DNA of 64,000 nucleotides from Verrucomicrobiales bacterium. Its GTDB lineage: Bacteria > Verrucomicrobiota > Verrucomicrobiia > Verrucomicrobiales > DEV007. The translations under genes were made by a program, and so were the position numbers. This document shows, in pieces, positions 32,533-43,141 of the stretch. How positions within the stretch are numbered: the first letter of the stretch is position 1; every line of letters starts with the position of its first letter. The stretch is from positions 1 to 64,000 of the forward strand of contig JAEUHH010000059.1 of assembly GCA_016795505.1 (NCBI GenBank), in the 5' to 3' direction. The notes beneath the pieces were generated by a model. That model saw nothing but the letters and a program-made list of their open reading frames with translations. It searched no databases and was not told the origin of the DNA.

Positions 32533-32613
32533 GCCGCTCCGGCGACCGGGCGAACCCGCATAAGCCGTCGTTTTTTCTCGATCGCGATCCGAAATCGTGG
32601 GACGATCGGGTCC

Positions 32614-32745
32614 ATGAAGGCCTACGCTTCACTGGTGCCTCTCTTGTTCGTGGCGGCCATTGGTCTGGTGCTGGCCATGGGCGTGGCCCGGCTCGGCTGT
32701 CTCGCGGCCCGATCCGCGCGGCTGTTCCGGAGCGGCGGATCGTGA
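32614..32745 (+). CDS. Possible 43-residue single-pass membrane peptide
   Basis: ATG 32614 opens a frame of 43 codons with one hydrophobic helix (YASLVPLLFVAAIGLVLAMG) and a basic tail (RLGCLAARSARLFRSGGS). It is too short to recognise by family. It sits alone between the esterase and the minus-strand membrane gene. It may be real or a chance frame. Confidence 0.35.
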   Translation: MKAYASLVPLLFVAAIGLVLAMGVARLGCLAARSARLFRSGGS

Positions 32746-32800
32746 GTGGGCGGGATGGCCCTGCTGGCCCGTCCCGGTGTCGTTTCGCTGTCGTCGGGCG

Positions 32801-33085
32801 CTATTCTTTGCGTCGAAGGCAGAAGGCCGTGATCCCGAGACCAAACAGGAGGCCGAGCGATCCATAGGTCCGCGCACCCGTCCGCGTGATAAGTTCTATC
32901 GGATCGGCATTTCGAATTCCTCGACTGCGATGATAGGGATGCGATACCACCGTTTCGACAGGAAACAGGATCATCCAGATCCCACCGAGCATCAGGCATG
33001 CGCCCAGCAGAGCCCCGCCGATTTCGATCGAGGTAAAGGGCCGATTCTCCTTTGATTGCCGGTCTTTCACAAATGATCGATCCAC
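32801..33085 (-). CDS. Hypothetical two-helix membrane protein
   Basis: This 94-residue protein starts with GTG at 33085 and has two hydrophobic segments (IGGALLGACLMLGGIWMILFP and TYGSLGLLFGLGITAFCL) separated by a short polar loop, ending in RRKE. I do not recognise a family. It is the first gene of the minus-strand stretch next to the DUF1501 gene. Confidence 0.5.
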   Translation of the reverse strand: MDRSFVKDRQSKENRPFTSIEIGGALLGACLMLGGIWMILFPVETVVSHPYHRSRGIRNADPIELITRTGARTYGSLGLLFGLGITAFCLRRKE

Positions 33086-33103
33086 CTTACTGCCCAGCCG
33101 CCC

Positions 33104-34555
33104 TCACGCCAGCAGCTTCTCCACCACCTTGGCGCCCTGATTGTCTGTCAGGGAGGCGGCCAGGCCGTTGCGCTGGTAGGTGAGCTGGGTGTGGTCGAGT
33201 CCGAAGGCCTGCAGCAGGGTGGCGTGCCAGTCGTAGTGTTTCACCTCGTCGATGACGGCCTTGTGGCTCCACTCGTCGGTCTCACCATGGACGTAACCAC
33301 CCCGGAAGCCACCGCCGGCGACCCACATGCTGAAGCCATAGGTGTTGTGGTCGCGGCCCCATTTCTCGCGGCCGGCGTCATTTTGCAGCACGGGGAGCCG
33401 GCCCATCTCGCCGCCCCAATGGACGACGGTGCTGTCGAGCAGACCGCGTTGTTTCAGGTCGGTGACCAGCGCGGCAGTGGGTTGGTCGGTGGCGGCGCAG
33501 AGGGCGGGCAGCGAGCCGATCAGCGCGCTGTGCTGGTCCCAGGACTGGCCGGAGTTCAGCACCTGCACATAGCGCACCCCGCGCTCCACGAGGCGCCGGG
33601 CAATGATGCAGCGCGTCGCGTAGTCGGCGGTCACGGGATTGTCGACGCCGTAGAGGTCGCGGATGGACTTCGGCTCGCTGGAAATGTCGAGCGCCTCCTT
33701 GGCGGCGGTCTGCATGCTGGCGGCCAGCTCGTAGCTGGCGATGCGGGCCTGGAGATCCAGCTCGCCGGGGTGCTCGGAGAGATGCTCCTCATTGAGCGCC
33801 TTGAGCAGGCCGAGCTGGCGCTGCTGCGGGGCGCCGGCGAGGGCGGGCGGGGCGTCGAGATTGAGGATGCGCGGCTCGGACGGCCGCACCACGGTCCCCT
33901 GGTAGAGAGCGGGGAGCCAGCCGTTGGTGAAATGCTCCTGCTGGAAGGTGGGCAGCCCGTTGGGATGGGCGAGCACCATGTAGGCGGGCAGGTCCTGCGT
34001 CTCGCTGCCGAGGCCGTAGGTGAGCCACGAACCGAGGGCGGGCCGGCCGGGGGTGATGCGCCCGGCATTCATGGCATAGAGGCCCTGCCCGTGATTGCTC
34101 ACCCCGGAGGTCATGGAGCGGATCAGGGTGATGTCGTCGGCGACGCGGCCGAGATGGGGCAGCAGCTCGCTCAGCTCCATGCCGCACTGGCCGTGGCGGT
34201 GGAATTTCCACGGGGAGCCGAAGACCTTCGACGACGCCTGGGCGAGGTTGTCATACTTGATCTCGCCGGGGAAATTCTTCCCATCGTACTTCGTCAGCAT
34301 GGGCTTGGGATCGAACAGATCCATCTGCGACGGGCCGCCCATCATGAAGAGGGAGATCATGGCCTTGGCCTTGCCGGGAAAATGGGCCTTTTTCGGAGTC
34401 AGGTCGAAGCGGGCGCCGCCGGCCTCGATCGGCTTGGCCGGATTGGCGAGCAGGCCATCCCGCTGCAACAGGGTGGCGAGGGCCAGACTGCCGAGGCCGA
34501 AGCCGTTGGCATGCAGGAAATGGCGGCGGGAACAGAGGCGCGACGGGGCGTTCAT
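33104..34555 (-). CDS. DUF1501 Tat-exported protein
   Basis: This 483-residue protein starts at ATG 34555 with a twin-arginine signal (CSRRHFLHANGFGLGSLALA) and the DUF1501 core: MISLFMMGGPSQMDLFDPKPML near 63, FGSPWKFHRHGQCGMELSELLPHLG, SMTSGVSNHGQG and VVHWGGEMGRLPVLQND. DUF1501 proteins resemble sulfatases or phosphatases but lack a proven reaction. The start overlaps the stop of the DUF1549/1553 gene upstream by four bases (ATGA), so they form a coupled pair, the typical PVC arrangement. Confidence 0.87.
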   Translation of the reverse strand: MNAPSRLCSRRHFLHANGFGLGSLALATLLQRDGLLANPAKPIEAGGARFDLTPKKAHFPGKAKAMISLFMMGGPSQMDLFDPKPMLTKYDGKNFPGEIKYDNLAQASSKVFGSPWKFHRHGQCGMELSELLPHLGRVADDITLIRSMTSGVSNHGQGLYAMNAGRITPGRPALGSWLTYGLGSETQDLPAYMVLAHPNGLPTFQQEHFTNGWLPALYQGTVVRPSEPRILNLDAPPALAGAPQQRQLGLLKALNEEHLSEHPGELDLQARIASYELAASMQTAAKEALDISSEPKSIRDLYGVDNPVTADYATRCIIARRLVERGVRYVQVLNSGQSWDQHSALIGSLPALCAATDQPTAALVTDLKQRGLLDSTVVHWGGEMGRLPVLQNDAGREKWGRDHNTYGFSMWVAGGGFRGGYVHGETDEWSHKAVIDEVKHYDWHATLLQAFGLDHTQLTYQRNGLAASLTDNQGAKVVEKLLA

Positions 34556-37206
34556 TCGATGTAGAGGAAACGGTTGGAGCTGAGCAGCACCTGGCACAGG
34601 CTGGCGAGGGCCTCGCGATCGGGCTGGGGCTTGGGAGGGGCGGGAGCAGCGGCCTTGGCGGCGCCTTTGGGGGCTTCTTTGGCGGGCGGCTGGGCCTGGT
34701 GATAGGCGGCGAGGGCCTTTTCCTGCTCGGCGAGGTAGGCCTGGCAGCGGGCCACATCCGACTCGGCAGCCGGCAGGCTGTAAAGAAGATCCCAGGCGCG
34801 GCGGATCTGCGCGGCGGGGTCGCCGGGGGCCTCGGCCACGAGGCGGTCGGCGAGGCGGCGGGCATTTTCCAGCACGAAGGTGTCGTTCATCAGCAGCAGC
34901 GACTGCGGGGCCACCGTCGTCTGGTTGCGCTTCTCGCAGTGGGGCACCATCGACGGCGCGTCGAAGGTATCGAGCACCGTGAGGGGCTGGCTGCGGCGGG
35001 CCTGGACGTAGATGGAGCGCCGGAAATCAGCCTGGCCGCCACTCTCGACCTTGAAGCTGGTGATGGAGCCCTTGTCGATGCCGACGACGACGCGGCCCTG
35101 GGGATCGCGGCCGATGCCGCTGGGCGGTCCGTAGGCGACGCGGGCGAGGGAACCGGTGACGCCGAGGATGGCATCGCGCAGCGTCTCGGCGTCGAAGCGG
35201 CGCAGGGCAAAGCGGCCGTAGAGCTGGTTCTCGGGGTCCTCGCGCAGGGCCACGGGATTCGCCGCCGACTGGCGGTAGGCGTGGCTGAGCAGGAGGGTGC
35301 GGTGCAGGGGCTTGAGCTTCCACCCGCCGCGGACGAATTCATCGGCCAGCCAGTCGAGCAGCTCGGGATGGCTGGGGCGCTCGCCGCCGTGGCCGAAGTC
35401 ACCGGGCGTGCTGACGAGGCCGCGGCCGAAGTGGTGCAGCCAGAAGCGGTTCACCAGTACCCGGGCGGTCAGAGGGTGCTGACCGCTGGTGAGCCAGCGC
35501 GCGTAGGCGAGCCGGCGTCCGGTCGAGCCGGCGGGGGTGGGGGCGATGGCCAGCTCCGGCTGACCCGGCTGGGTCAGGATGGTGAGCTCGCCGGGCGTGA
35601 CGACCTCCTTGGGCTGCTCGTGGTCGCCGCGGTTGAAGCGCTTCGACACCGGCACCTGGCCTTTCACCTCGGTCAGGGCCATCAGGAAACCCTCGGCCGG
35701 CTTGGTGGCGCGGAGCTTGGTGGCTTCGGCCATCTTGGCATCGACGATGTCCTGCTTTTTCTGGTCGTAGAGGTTCAGGGAATAGGTCGCCAGGGCGGAG
35801 GGGTATTTTTTGATCAGCGCCTTCTGCTCCGGCGTGCGGTCCTTCTCAGCCGTGGCACGGGCCTGGCGGTAGGGCGCGCGCTCAGGCTCGGGGAGCTTCA
35901 GGATCTCCACCTCGAAGATCTCATCGAGGAATTTCTTGCTCAAGGCGCGGGCGTCGGCCTCGATGGCCTGGGCCTGCTTCTCGATCTCGGCGGCGCGGGC
36001 GCGCTCCTCCGGCGTGTAGAGCGAGTAGAGACGCTGGGCGGGATTCCGCCACGCCTCCCAGTGGTAGGCGGGGTCAAACACGGCCCGCAGCCGGTAGTAA
36101 TCGGTCTGGGAGATCGGGTCGTAGCGGTGATCGTGGCACTGGGCGCAGGCCACCGTCAGGCCGAGCAGCGAGGACGACACGATCTTCAGCTGGTCGGCGA
36201 TGGTCTGGTTGCGGGCCAGCTTGGGATCGTCGACCGCCTCGCCGGTGCCGTCGGGAGCCATGCGGAGGAAGGCCGTCGCGATGAGCTGGTCGGTGCGCTG
36301 CGGGTCCAGCACGGCCTGCTGGTAGTCGCCGTGGGTGGCGCCGGCCAGCTCGTCGCCGGCCAGCTGCTCCTGGATGAACTGGTCCCACGGTTTGTCCTCG
36401 TTCAGCGAGCGGATCACATAGTCCCGGTAGCGCCACGCGTGGGGGCGCACGGAATCGGCCTCCGTGAAGCCATTCGAGTCGGCGTAGCCGGCCACATCCA
36501 GCCAGTGGCGCGCCCAGCGCTCGCCATAGGCCTGCGAGTCCAGCAGCCGGTCGATGAGCTTTTCATAGGCATCGGGCGAGGGATCGGCGACAAACGCCTC
36601 CACCTCCTGCGGCTCGGGCAGCAGCCCGGTGAGATCCAGCGTCACCCGGCGGATCAGCGTGCGCCGGTCGGCCTCGGGAGCGTAATCGAGGCCCTTTTCC
36701 CGCAGCGCTTTCCGGACAAAGGCATCCACCGGCGAGCCCAGGCGGTCCCCGGCGCCGTCCTCGGGCACGGCGGGGCGTTTCACAGGCTGGAAGGCCCAGA
36801 AAGCCCGGTCCTCCTCCGTGATCAGCGGTCCCGGAGCCAGCGTCAGCGGCTCGGGGCGGGCCGTCTTGGCGCCCTGGGCGATCCATTTCTCGATCACCGC
36901 CAGCTCGGCCTCGGGCATCGGCTTGCCCTTCTTCGGCATCTCGCCGCTGCGGACGATGCGCACCAGTTCGCTCTCGGCGGGCCGTCCGGGCACCACGACA
37001 CGCGCCCCGCTGTCGAGGACCTGGTCCATGAAGCGCCGCAGCCGCAGATCCACCCCGCCGCCCGGCTTTTCCTCCTCGCCATGGCAGTGGGTGCAGTGCG
37101 CCTTCACGATCGGGCGCACATCCCGTTCGAAAGTCAGTTCTGTTTCCGCGCCGTAGGCCGGGGAGAGGGCGGCCATCAGGGCGATGACAGGGGTCAGTCT
37201 CATCAT
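34552..37206 (-). CDS. DUF1549/DUF1553 secreted c-type cytochrome (PSCyt-type)
   Basis: This 884-residue protein has a signal peptide ([15 protein letters not shown]), an N-terminal planctomycete cytochrome c domain with [14 protein letters not shown] near 38, DUF1549 ([60 protein letters not shown], a second CxxCH) and DUF1553 ([56 protein letters not shown]). An A/P/K-rich segment (about 850) lies near the C terminus. It forms an operon with the DUF1501 gene. The family is inferred to act in periplasmic oxidation linked to glycan breakdown; this has not been shown directly. Confidence 0.88.
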   Translation of the reverse strand: MMRLTPVIALMAALSPAYGAETELTFERDVRPIVKAHCTHCHGEEEKPGGGVDLRLRRFMDQVLDSGARVVVPGRPAESELVRIVRSGEMPKKGKPMPEAELAVIEKWIAQGAKTARPEPLTLAPGPLITEEDRAFWAFQPVKRPAVPEDGAGDRLGSPVDAFVRKALREKGLDYAPEADRRTLIRRVTLDLTGLLPEPQEVEAFVADPSPDAYEKLIDRLLDSQAYGERWARHWLDVAGYADSNGFTEADSVRPHAWRYRDYVIRSLNEDKPWDQFIQEQLAGDELAGATHGDYQQAVLDPQRTDQLIATAFLRMAPDGTGEAVDDPKLARNQTIADQLKIVSSSLLGLTVACAQCHDHRYDPISQTDYYRLRAVFDPAYHWEAWRNPAQRLYSLYTPEERARAAEIEKQAQAIEADARALSKKFLDEIFEVEILKLPEPERAPYRQARATAEKDRTPEQKALIKKYPSALATYSLNLYDQKKQDIVDAKMAEATKLRATKPAEGFLMALTEVKGQVPVSKRFNRGDHEQPKEVVTPGELTILTQPGQPELAIAPTPAGSTGRRLAYARWLTSGQHPLTARVLVNRFWLHHFGRGLVSTPGDFGHGGERPSHPELLDWLADEFVRGGWKLKPLHRTLLLSHAYRQSAANPVALREDPENQLYGRFALRRFDAETLRDAILGVTGSLARVAYGPPSGIGRDPQGRVVVGIDKGSITSFKVESGGQADFRRSIYVQARRSQPLTVLDTFDAPSMVPHCEKRNQTTVAPQSLLLMNDTFVLENARRLADRLVAEAPGDPAAQIRRAWDLLYSLPAAESDVARCQAYLAEQEKALAAYHQAQPPAKEAPKGAAKAAAPAPPKPQPDREALASLCQVLLSSNRFLYIE

Positions 37207-37350
37207 CGGCTAAAGGTCGGAGCATCAGGCAGATGGACAAGCGGCGCGGTCGCGTCCGCATCTGGCGCGAATCGAATCCGAGCCGGTGCGGAAAAAATCC
37301 CGCCGTCTCCCACCCGCAGCCCGTAAAATGGCCCCGCCATCCCGTCTGCC

Positions 37351-37707
37351 ATGCACCCCGTCCTGTCCGCCATCGGCCTGCTCTGTCTGAGCAATATCTT
37401 CATGACCTTCGCCTGGTACGCCCACCTCAAGGAGATGGGCCACAAGCCCTGGCTGGTCGCCGCCCTGATCAGTTGGGGCATCGCCCTGTTCGAATACCTG
37501 CTCCAGGTGCCGGCAAACCGCATCGGCTACACCGTCATGAGCGTCGGGCAGCTGAAAATCCTCCAGGAAGTCATCACCCTGTCGGTGTTCGTGCCCTTTG
37601 CCGTGTTTTACCTCAAGGAACCGCTGAAACTCGACTACCTCTGGGCCGCCCTCTGCGTCTGCGGGGCGGTCTACTTCGTGTTTCGCGGCCAGATGGGGGC
37701 GGGCTGA
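37351..37707 (+). CDS. DUF486 (DMT-like) small membrane protein
   Basis: This 118-residue protein has four hydrophobic helices and the family pattern NIFMTFAWYAHLK, SWGIALFEYLLQVPANRIG and QLKILQEVITLSVFVPFAVFYL. DUF486 proteins are single-domain relatives of drug/metabolite transporters; their substrate is unknown. It stands alone, divergent from the DUF1549 gene and followed by the tandem repeat array. Confidence 0.86.
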   Translation: MHPVLSAIGLLCLSNIFMTFAWYAHLKEMGHKPWLVAALISWGIALFEYLLQVPANRIGYTVMSVGQLKILQEVITLSVFVPFAVFYLKEPLKLDYLWAALCVCGAVYFVFRGQMGAG

Positions 37708-37722
37708 CGTGGCCGCCGACCG

Positions 37723-37985
37723 AAATGCAGCCTCGTCGGAGGCGTGCCGGAGCCTCCTGATCGGCGTTGCGGTCACGACGGAGGCGTGCCGGAGCCTCCG
37801 GCACGGCGTTGCGGTCACGACGGAGGCGTGCCGGAGCCTCCGGCACGGCGTTGCAGGCACGACGGAGGCACGCCGGAGCCTCCGGCACGGCGTTGCGGTC
37901 ACGACGGAGGCATGCCGGAGCCTCCGCCACGGCGTTGCGGTCACGACGGAGACGATCGGGAGCACCCGGCACGCCGTTGCAGGCA
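37723..37985. repeat. 42-bp tandem repeat array, about six units
   Basis: The unit runs GGCGTTGCGGTCACGACGG then AGGCGTGCCGGAGCCTCCGGCAC, with period 42. Inner units are nearly identical; the first and last are diverged. GCCGGAGCCTCCGGC is itself a short hairpin in each unit. The units abut with no unique spacer. The period is a multiple of three, so all frames stay open as 14-residue repeats; I do not regard these as genes. Confidence 0.85.
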
Positions 37986-37990
37986 CCGCT

Positions 37991-38061
37991 TTTCGATCAA
38001 ACAGGGTCTGATCTCCGATCAAACAGGGTCTCATCGGCGATCCAACCCGGTCTGATCGGAA
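37991..38061. repeat. PE2 palindromic element, triple copy
   Basis: Three units (CGATCAAACAGGGTCTGATC, CCGATCAAACAGGGTCTCAT, CGATCCAACCCGGTCTGATC) follow one another directly after the 42-bp array and upstream of the DUF1549 gene at 38140. It is the longest PE2 copy in the window. Confidence 0.82.
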
Positions 38062-38139
38062 TCCCGCTCCCCTTTTTGCGGCGGCTGAAAGGCTCGACAG
38101 GGGCGTGGCTTTCCCGGAAACTGTCGGTCGCTTTTTCCG

Positions 38140-40089
38140 ATGTCCGGCGCCTTCCATCGACTCACCCTTGCCGCCGCCCTGTCTCTGGGCGCGGGCCTGT
38201 CGTCGTGGGGCGAGGAGGCGCTGCCGCCCAAGGTGGCGCGATTGTTCACCAAGGCCGAAAGCCACTGGGCCTATCAACCGCTGGCCGATGCGCCCCTGCC
38301 GGAGCTGACGGCGGCGGCGGAGTCGTCGGTGCGCGACGGGATCGACCGATTCATCCTGGCGCGGCTGGCAGCGGCGGGGCTGTCGCTGTCGCCGGAGGCG
38401 GACCGGGCGACCTACATCCGGCGGGTGACGCTGGATCTGACCGGCCTGCCGCCGTCGCCGGAGGAGGTGGCGGCCTTTGTCGCCGATCCGTCGGACCGCG
38501 CCCACGAGCGGCTGGTGGACCGCCTGCTGGCCAGTCCGCACTACGGGGAGCGCTGGGGCCGGCACTGGCTCGACCTGGCCCGCTACGCGGACAGCAGCGG
38601 CTTTCACAACGATCTGGACCGGCCCCATGCCTGGAAATACCGCGACTATGTGATCCGCAGTTTCAACGAGGACAAGCCCTACGGGCGCTTCGTGGCCGAG
38701 CAACTGGCGGGCGACGAGGTGGAGGGCGCCAGCGAGGAGACGCTGATCGCCACCGGCTTCTGCCGCAACGGGCCGAGCAACGACGACAACATGGGCAAGA
38801 CGCCCGCGGCCCTGGCCCAGTACCGCGCCGATCAGCTCGATGACGTGATTTCCACGGCCAGCACGGTTTTCCTGGGCGTGACGATCGGCTGCGCCCGCTG
38901 CCACGACCACAAGACGGATGCCTTCACGGCGCGGGACTACTACAGCCTGCTGGCCATTTTCAACGGCACCCAGAAATACGGCCTGGTGCCCGGCACCGAG
39001 GATGCGAAGGGCAAAAAGGTCCCGACCGACCGGGCGGTGCAGATCCAGGCGCTGGTGGAGACTTCGCCGCAGGTGCCGCCGACGCAGGTGATGCGCCGGG
39101 GGCTGGCCAGCGAGCTGGGCGAGGAGGTGCCGCCGGCGGTGCCCGCGGTGCTGGCCCGGACGGTGGCGCCGGCGCCGGCTTTTCCCGCCCCGGCGGCGGA
39201 CGCGAAGACGTCGGGCCGGCGGCTGGCGCTGGCCCGCTGGATCGCCTCGCCGGACAATGCGCTGGCCTGGCGGGTGTTGGCGAACCGGGTCTGGCAGCAT
39301 CATTTCGGCACCGGTCTGGTCGCCACGCCGGGGGACTTCGGCTTCACCGGGGAGGAGCCGACCCATCCTGAGCTGCTCGACCACCTGGCGCGGCATCTGG
39401 TGGAAAACGGGGGCCGGCTCAAGTCGCTGCACAAGCGCATCGTGCTCTCGGCGACCTACCGCCAGTCCTCGGCCCACCGGGAGGCGGCGGCGGCGGTCGA
39501 TCCGGCCAATGCCCTGCTCTGGCGGATGAATCTGCGCCGGATGGAGGCCGAGGTGATCCGCGACGGCATCCTCGCGGCGAGCGGCAAGCTCAATCGCCAG
39601 CCCGGCGGCCCGGGCATCAAGCCGCGGCTGCGACCGGACCTGATCCCGGCCAGCCAGCGCAACAAGTGGCCGGCCATCGCGCAGGAAAACGACAGTCACT
39701 GGCGCCGCAGCGTTTACATCTATGCGAAGCGGCAACTGCTGATGCCGATGCTGGAGCTGTTCGACGCGCCCACCACGACGGACAGTTGCGCGGCCCGGGC
39801 CGAGAGCGTGGTGCCGACCCAGGCGCTGGTCCTGATGAATGATGAATTCGTCGAGGAACAGGCGGGCTATCTCGCGCGGCGCGCCGTGGCGGAAGCCGGT
39901 GACGATCCGGAGCGGGCGGTGCGCCGCCTGCTGGCGCTGGCCCTGTCCGCCGAGCCGGCCGGGGACCGGGTGGACGAGGCGCGGCGCTTCGTCGAGGCGC
40001 GCACTGCGGAGACGGGCGACCGGCTCGCGGCGCTGACCGACCTGGCCCACGTGGTCTATAACAGCAGTGATTTCCTTTACATCCGCTGA
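38140..40089 (+). CDS. DUF1549/DUF1553 secreted protein (short form)
   Basis: This 649-residue protein has a signal peptide (RLTLAAALSLGAGLSSWG) but no N-terminal cytochrome domain. DUF1549 shows [42 protein letters not shown] and one haem-type motif CARCHDHKTDAF. DUF1553 shows RRLALARWIASPDNALAWRVLANRVWQHHFGTGLV and SVYIYAKRQLLMPMLELFDAP and ends HVVYNSSDFLYIR. It is a shorter paralogue of the protein at 34552, with a reduced middle region. The DUF1501 gene follows after 22 bases, so they form an operon. Confidence 0.86.
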   Translation: MSGAFHRLTLAAALSLGAGLSSWGEEALPPKVARLFTKAESHWAYQPLADAPLPELTAAAESSVRDGIDRFILARLAAAGLSLSPEADRATYIRRVTLDLTGLPPSPEEVAAFVADPSDRAHERLVDRLLASPHYGERWGRHWLDLARYADSSGFHNDLDRPHAWKYRDYVIRSFNEDKPYGRFVAEQLAGDEVEGASEETLIATGFCRNGPSNDDNMGKTPAALAQYRADQLDDVISTASTVFLGVTIGCARCHDHKTDAFTARDYYSLLAIFNGTQKYGLVPGTEDAKGKKVPTDRAVQIQALVETSPQVPPTQVMRRGLASELGEEVPPAVPAVLARTVAPAPAFPAPAADAKTSGRRLALARWIASPDNALAWRVLANRVWQHHFGTGLVATPGDFGFTGEEPTHPELLDHLARHLVENGGRLKSLHKRIVLSATYRQSSAHREAAAAVDPANALLWRMNLRRMEAEVIRDGILAASGKLNRQPGGPGIKPRLRPDLIPASQRNKWPAIAQENDSHWRRSVYIYAKRQLLMPMLELFDAPTTTDSCAARAESVVPTQALVLMNDEFVEEQAGYLARRAVAEAGDDPERAVRRLLALALSAEPAGDRVDEARRFVEARTAETGDRLAALTDLAHVVYNSSDFLYIR

Positions 40090-40111
40090 GAGGTCCGAGA
40101 ACCCGAGTCCC

Positions 40112-41506
<1,395 letters not shown>

Positions 41507-41508
41507 CC

Positions 41509-42993
41509 ATGAGACCTGCCTCCCTGCCCGCCCTTTTCTCCGCCGTCCTGTGCCTCGCCGGGCCGGCAAGTGCCGCGGACTGGCATCACGCCGAGCTGCG
41601 ACGCTTTCCCGCCGCCGAGGCCATCCAGGGGGTCGCGGTCGACGAGTCCCACTTCTACGCCATCACCAACCGGGCGATCGGGAAATACCGCAAAGACACC
41701 GGCGCGCGCGTCGGCGGCTGGGAGGACGCCCCCGACGGCCGGCTGCGGCACCTCAATGCCGGCTTCGTCCTCGACGGCAGGCTCTACTGCGCCCACTCGA
41801 ACTTCCCGGCCCGGCCGGAGGAGAGTTCCCTGGAGATCTGGGACGCCGCGTCGATGCGCCACCTGGAGTCGCGGCCTTTCGAAAAGCCGCCCGGCTCGCT
41901 GACCTGGGTGGACCGGCACGGCAGCGGCTGGGTGGCCTGCTTTGCCCACTATGCGAAGACCAGCGACCCCGCCCTGACGCGGGTGGTGAGCTACGACGCG
42001 GCCTGGCAGCCGGGCGCGACGTGGCGGTTTCCCGACGCGTTGATCCGCCGCTTCGCCGGCAGCAGCGCGTCGGGCGGGAGCTTCGGTCCGGGCGGGCATC
42101 TTTTCGTCACCGGCCACGACGCCCGCGAGCTCTACGTGCTCGACCTGCCCGAGGGCGGCGGGGAGGCGGTCTGGCGGGACACCATCGCCATCAGCGCCGC
42201 CGGGCAGGCCTTTGCCTGGGACCGCTCGCCGGGCGGCGAGGGCACGCTCTATGCCATCCAGCGGAAAACCCGCGAAGTGATCGTCTCGCGGGTGGTGGCG
42301 GATGGGTTCACGTCCCTGTTCGATGGGAAGACCTTCACCGGATGGGAGCACGGCGGCAACTGGACCATCGAGGACGGCGCCTTTTACCGGAAGGCGGCGG
42401 GCGGGTCGCTGACCTACACCACGCGGACCGTGCCCGACGACTTCGAGCTGCGCTTCGAGTGGAAAGTGTCCCAGGGCTGCAACAGCGGCGTCTATTACCG
42501 GCCCGCCCAGTATGAGTATCAGGTGCTGGACAATGTCCACAGCCCCTATGGCGAGAATCCGCGTCAGGCAGCCGCCTCGCTCTTCTTCTGCATGGCGCCG
42601 TCGCGCGACGCGACGCGGCCCCACGGCGAATGGAACGAAGGCCGCGTGATCGGCAAGGGCACGGTGATCGAGCACTGGCTCAACGGCGAGCGCGTCCTTT
42701 CCTTCGACTACACCGATCCCCGCTGGACCGCGGAGGTCGCGCTACTGCGCCTCCGCGGTGCCGACCTGGCCGCGCGGGGTGGGAAACTCTGGCTTCAGGA
42801 TCACGGGGCCGACGTGTGGTTCCGCGACCTGCGCTGGCGCGAGATCCCCGCCGACGAGGTCATCGTGGCCGATCCCGATTTCAAGCCGATGCCCATCCCG
42901 CCGGCGGCGCTGGAAAAGGAAAACGAACGCGTCCGCAAGATGCGCGAGGCGGCGGCCGCCAAAGCCGGGGGCAAGAGCCAGGCCAAACCCTGA
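41509..42993 (+). CDS. Secreted protein: N-terminal propeller-like region plus C-terminal DUF1080 domain
   Basis: This 494-residue protein has a signal peptide (SLPALFSAVLCLAGPASA). Residues about 25-265 look like a beta-propeller (FYAITNRAIGKY; YCAHSNFPARPEESSLEIWD; GHLFVTGHDARELYVLDLP). Residues about 268-445 are a DUF1080 (3-keto-glycoside hydrolase type) domain: SLFDGKTFTGWEHGGNWTIEDGAFY, FELRFEWKVSQGCNSGVYYRP and EWNEGRVIGKGTVIEHWLNGERV. A charged coiled tail follows. DUF1080 domains act on 3-keto sugars or bind glycans. Its place after a DUF1501 gene suggests that the whole operon handles one sugar polymer. Confidence 0.8.
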   Translation: MRPASLPALFSAVLCLAGPASAADWHHAELRRFPAAEAIQGVAVDESHFYAITNRAIGKYRKDTGARVGGWEDAPDGRLRHLNAGFVLDGRLYCAHSNFPARPEESSLEIWDAASMRHLESRPFEKPPGSLTWVDRHGSGWVACFAHYAKTSDPALTRVVSYDAAWQPGATWRFPDALIRRFAGSSASGGSFGPGGHLFVTGHDARELYVLDLPEGGGEAVWRDTIAISAAGQAFAWDRSPGGEGTLYAIQRKTREVIVSRVVADGFTSLFDGKTFTGWEHGGNWTIEDGAFYRKAAGGSLTYTTRTVPDDFELRFEWKVSQGCNSGVYYRPAQYEYQVLDNVHSPYGENPRQAAASLFFCMAPSRDATRPHGEWNEGRVIGKGTVIEHWLNGERVLSFDYTDPRWTAEVALLRLRGADLAARGGKLWLQDHGADVWFRDLRWREIPADEVIVADPDFKPMPIPPAALEKENERVRKMREAAAAKAGGKSQAKP

Positions 42994-43141
42994 TCCCGCG
43001 CTTTGTAGACCGGGCGACGCATTCGGTCGGGGCTTGAAAATCACCAACCAGACTTTCGATTTTCAAGGAACCCGCCTCCCCATGGCGCCAACGAGGGACG
43101 CGTCCGGCGCTCTCCTGTTTCGGTCGATCGCCTGACCAGGC

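Noticed and set aside
37723-37985. 42-bp array considered as a CRISPR
   Set aside because: The units are contiguous with no unique spacers, the period is constant at 42, and no cas genes are nearby.
37709-38055. Open frames of 100-119 codons across the 42-bp array, read as repeat proteins
   Set aside because: The period is a multiple of three, so every frame without a stop in the unit stays open. No start context or signal peptide supports a gene.
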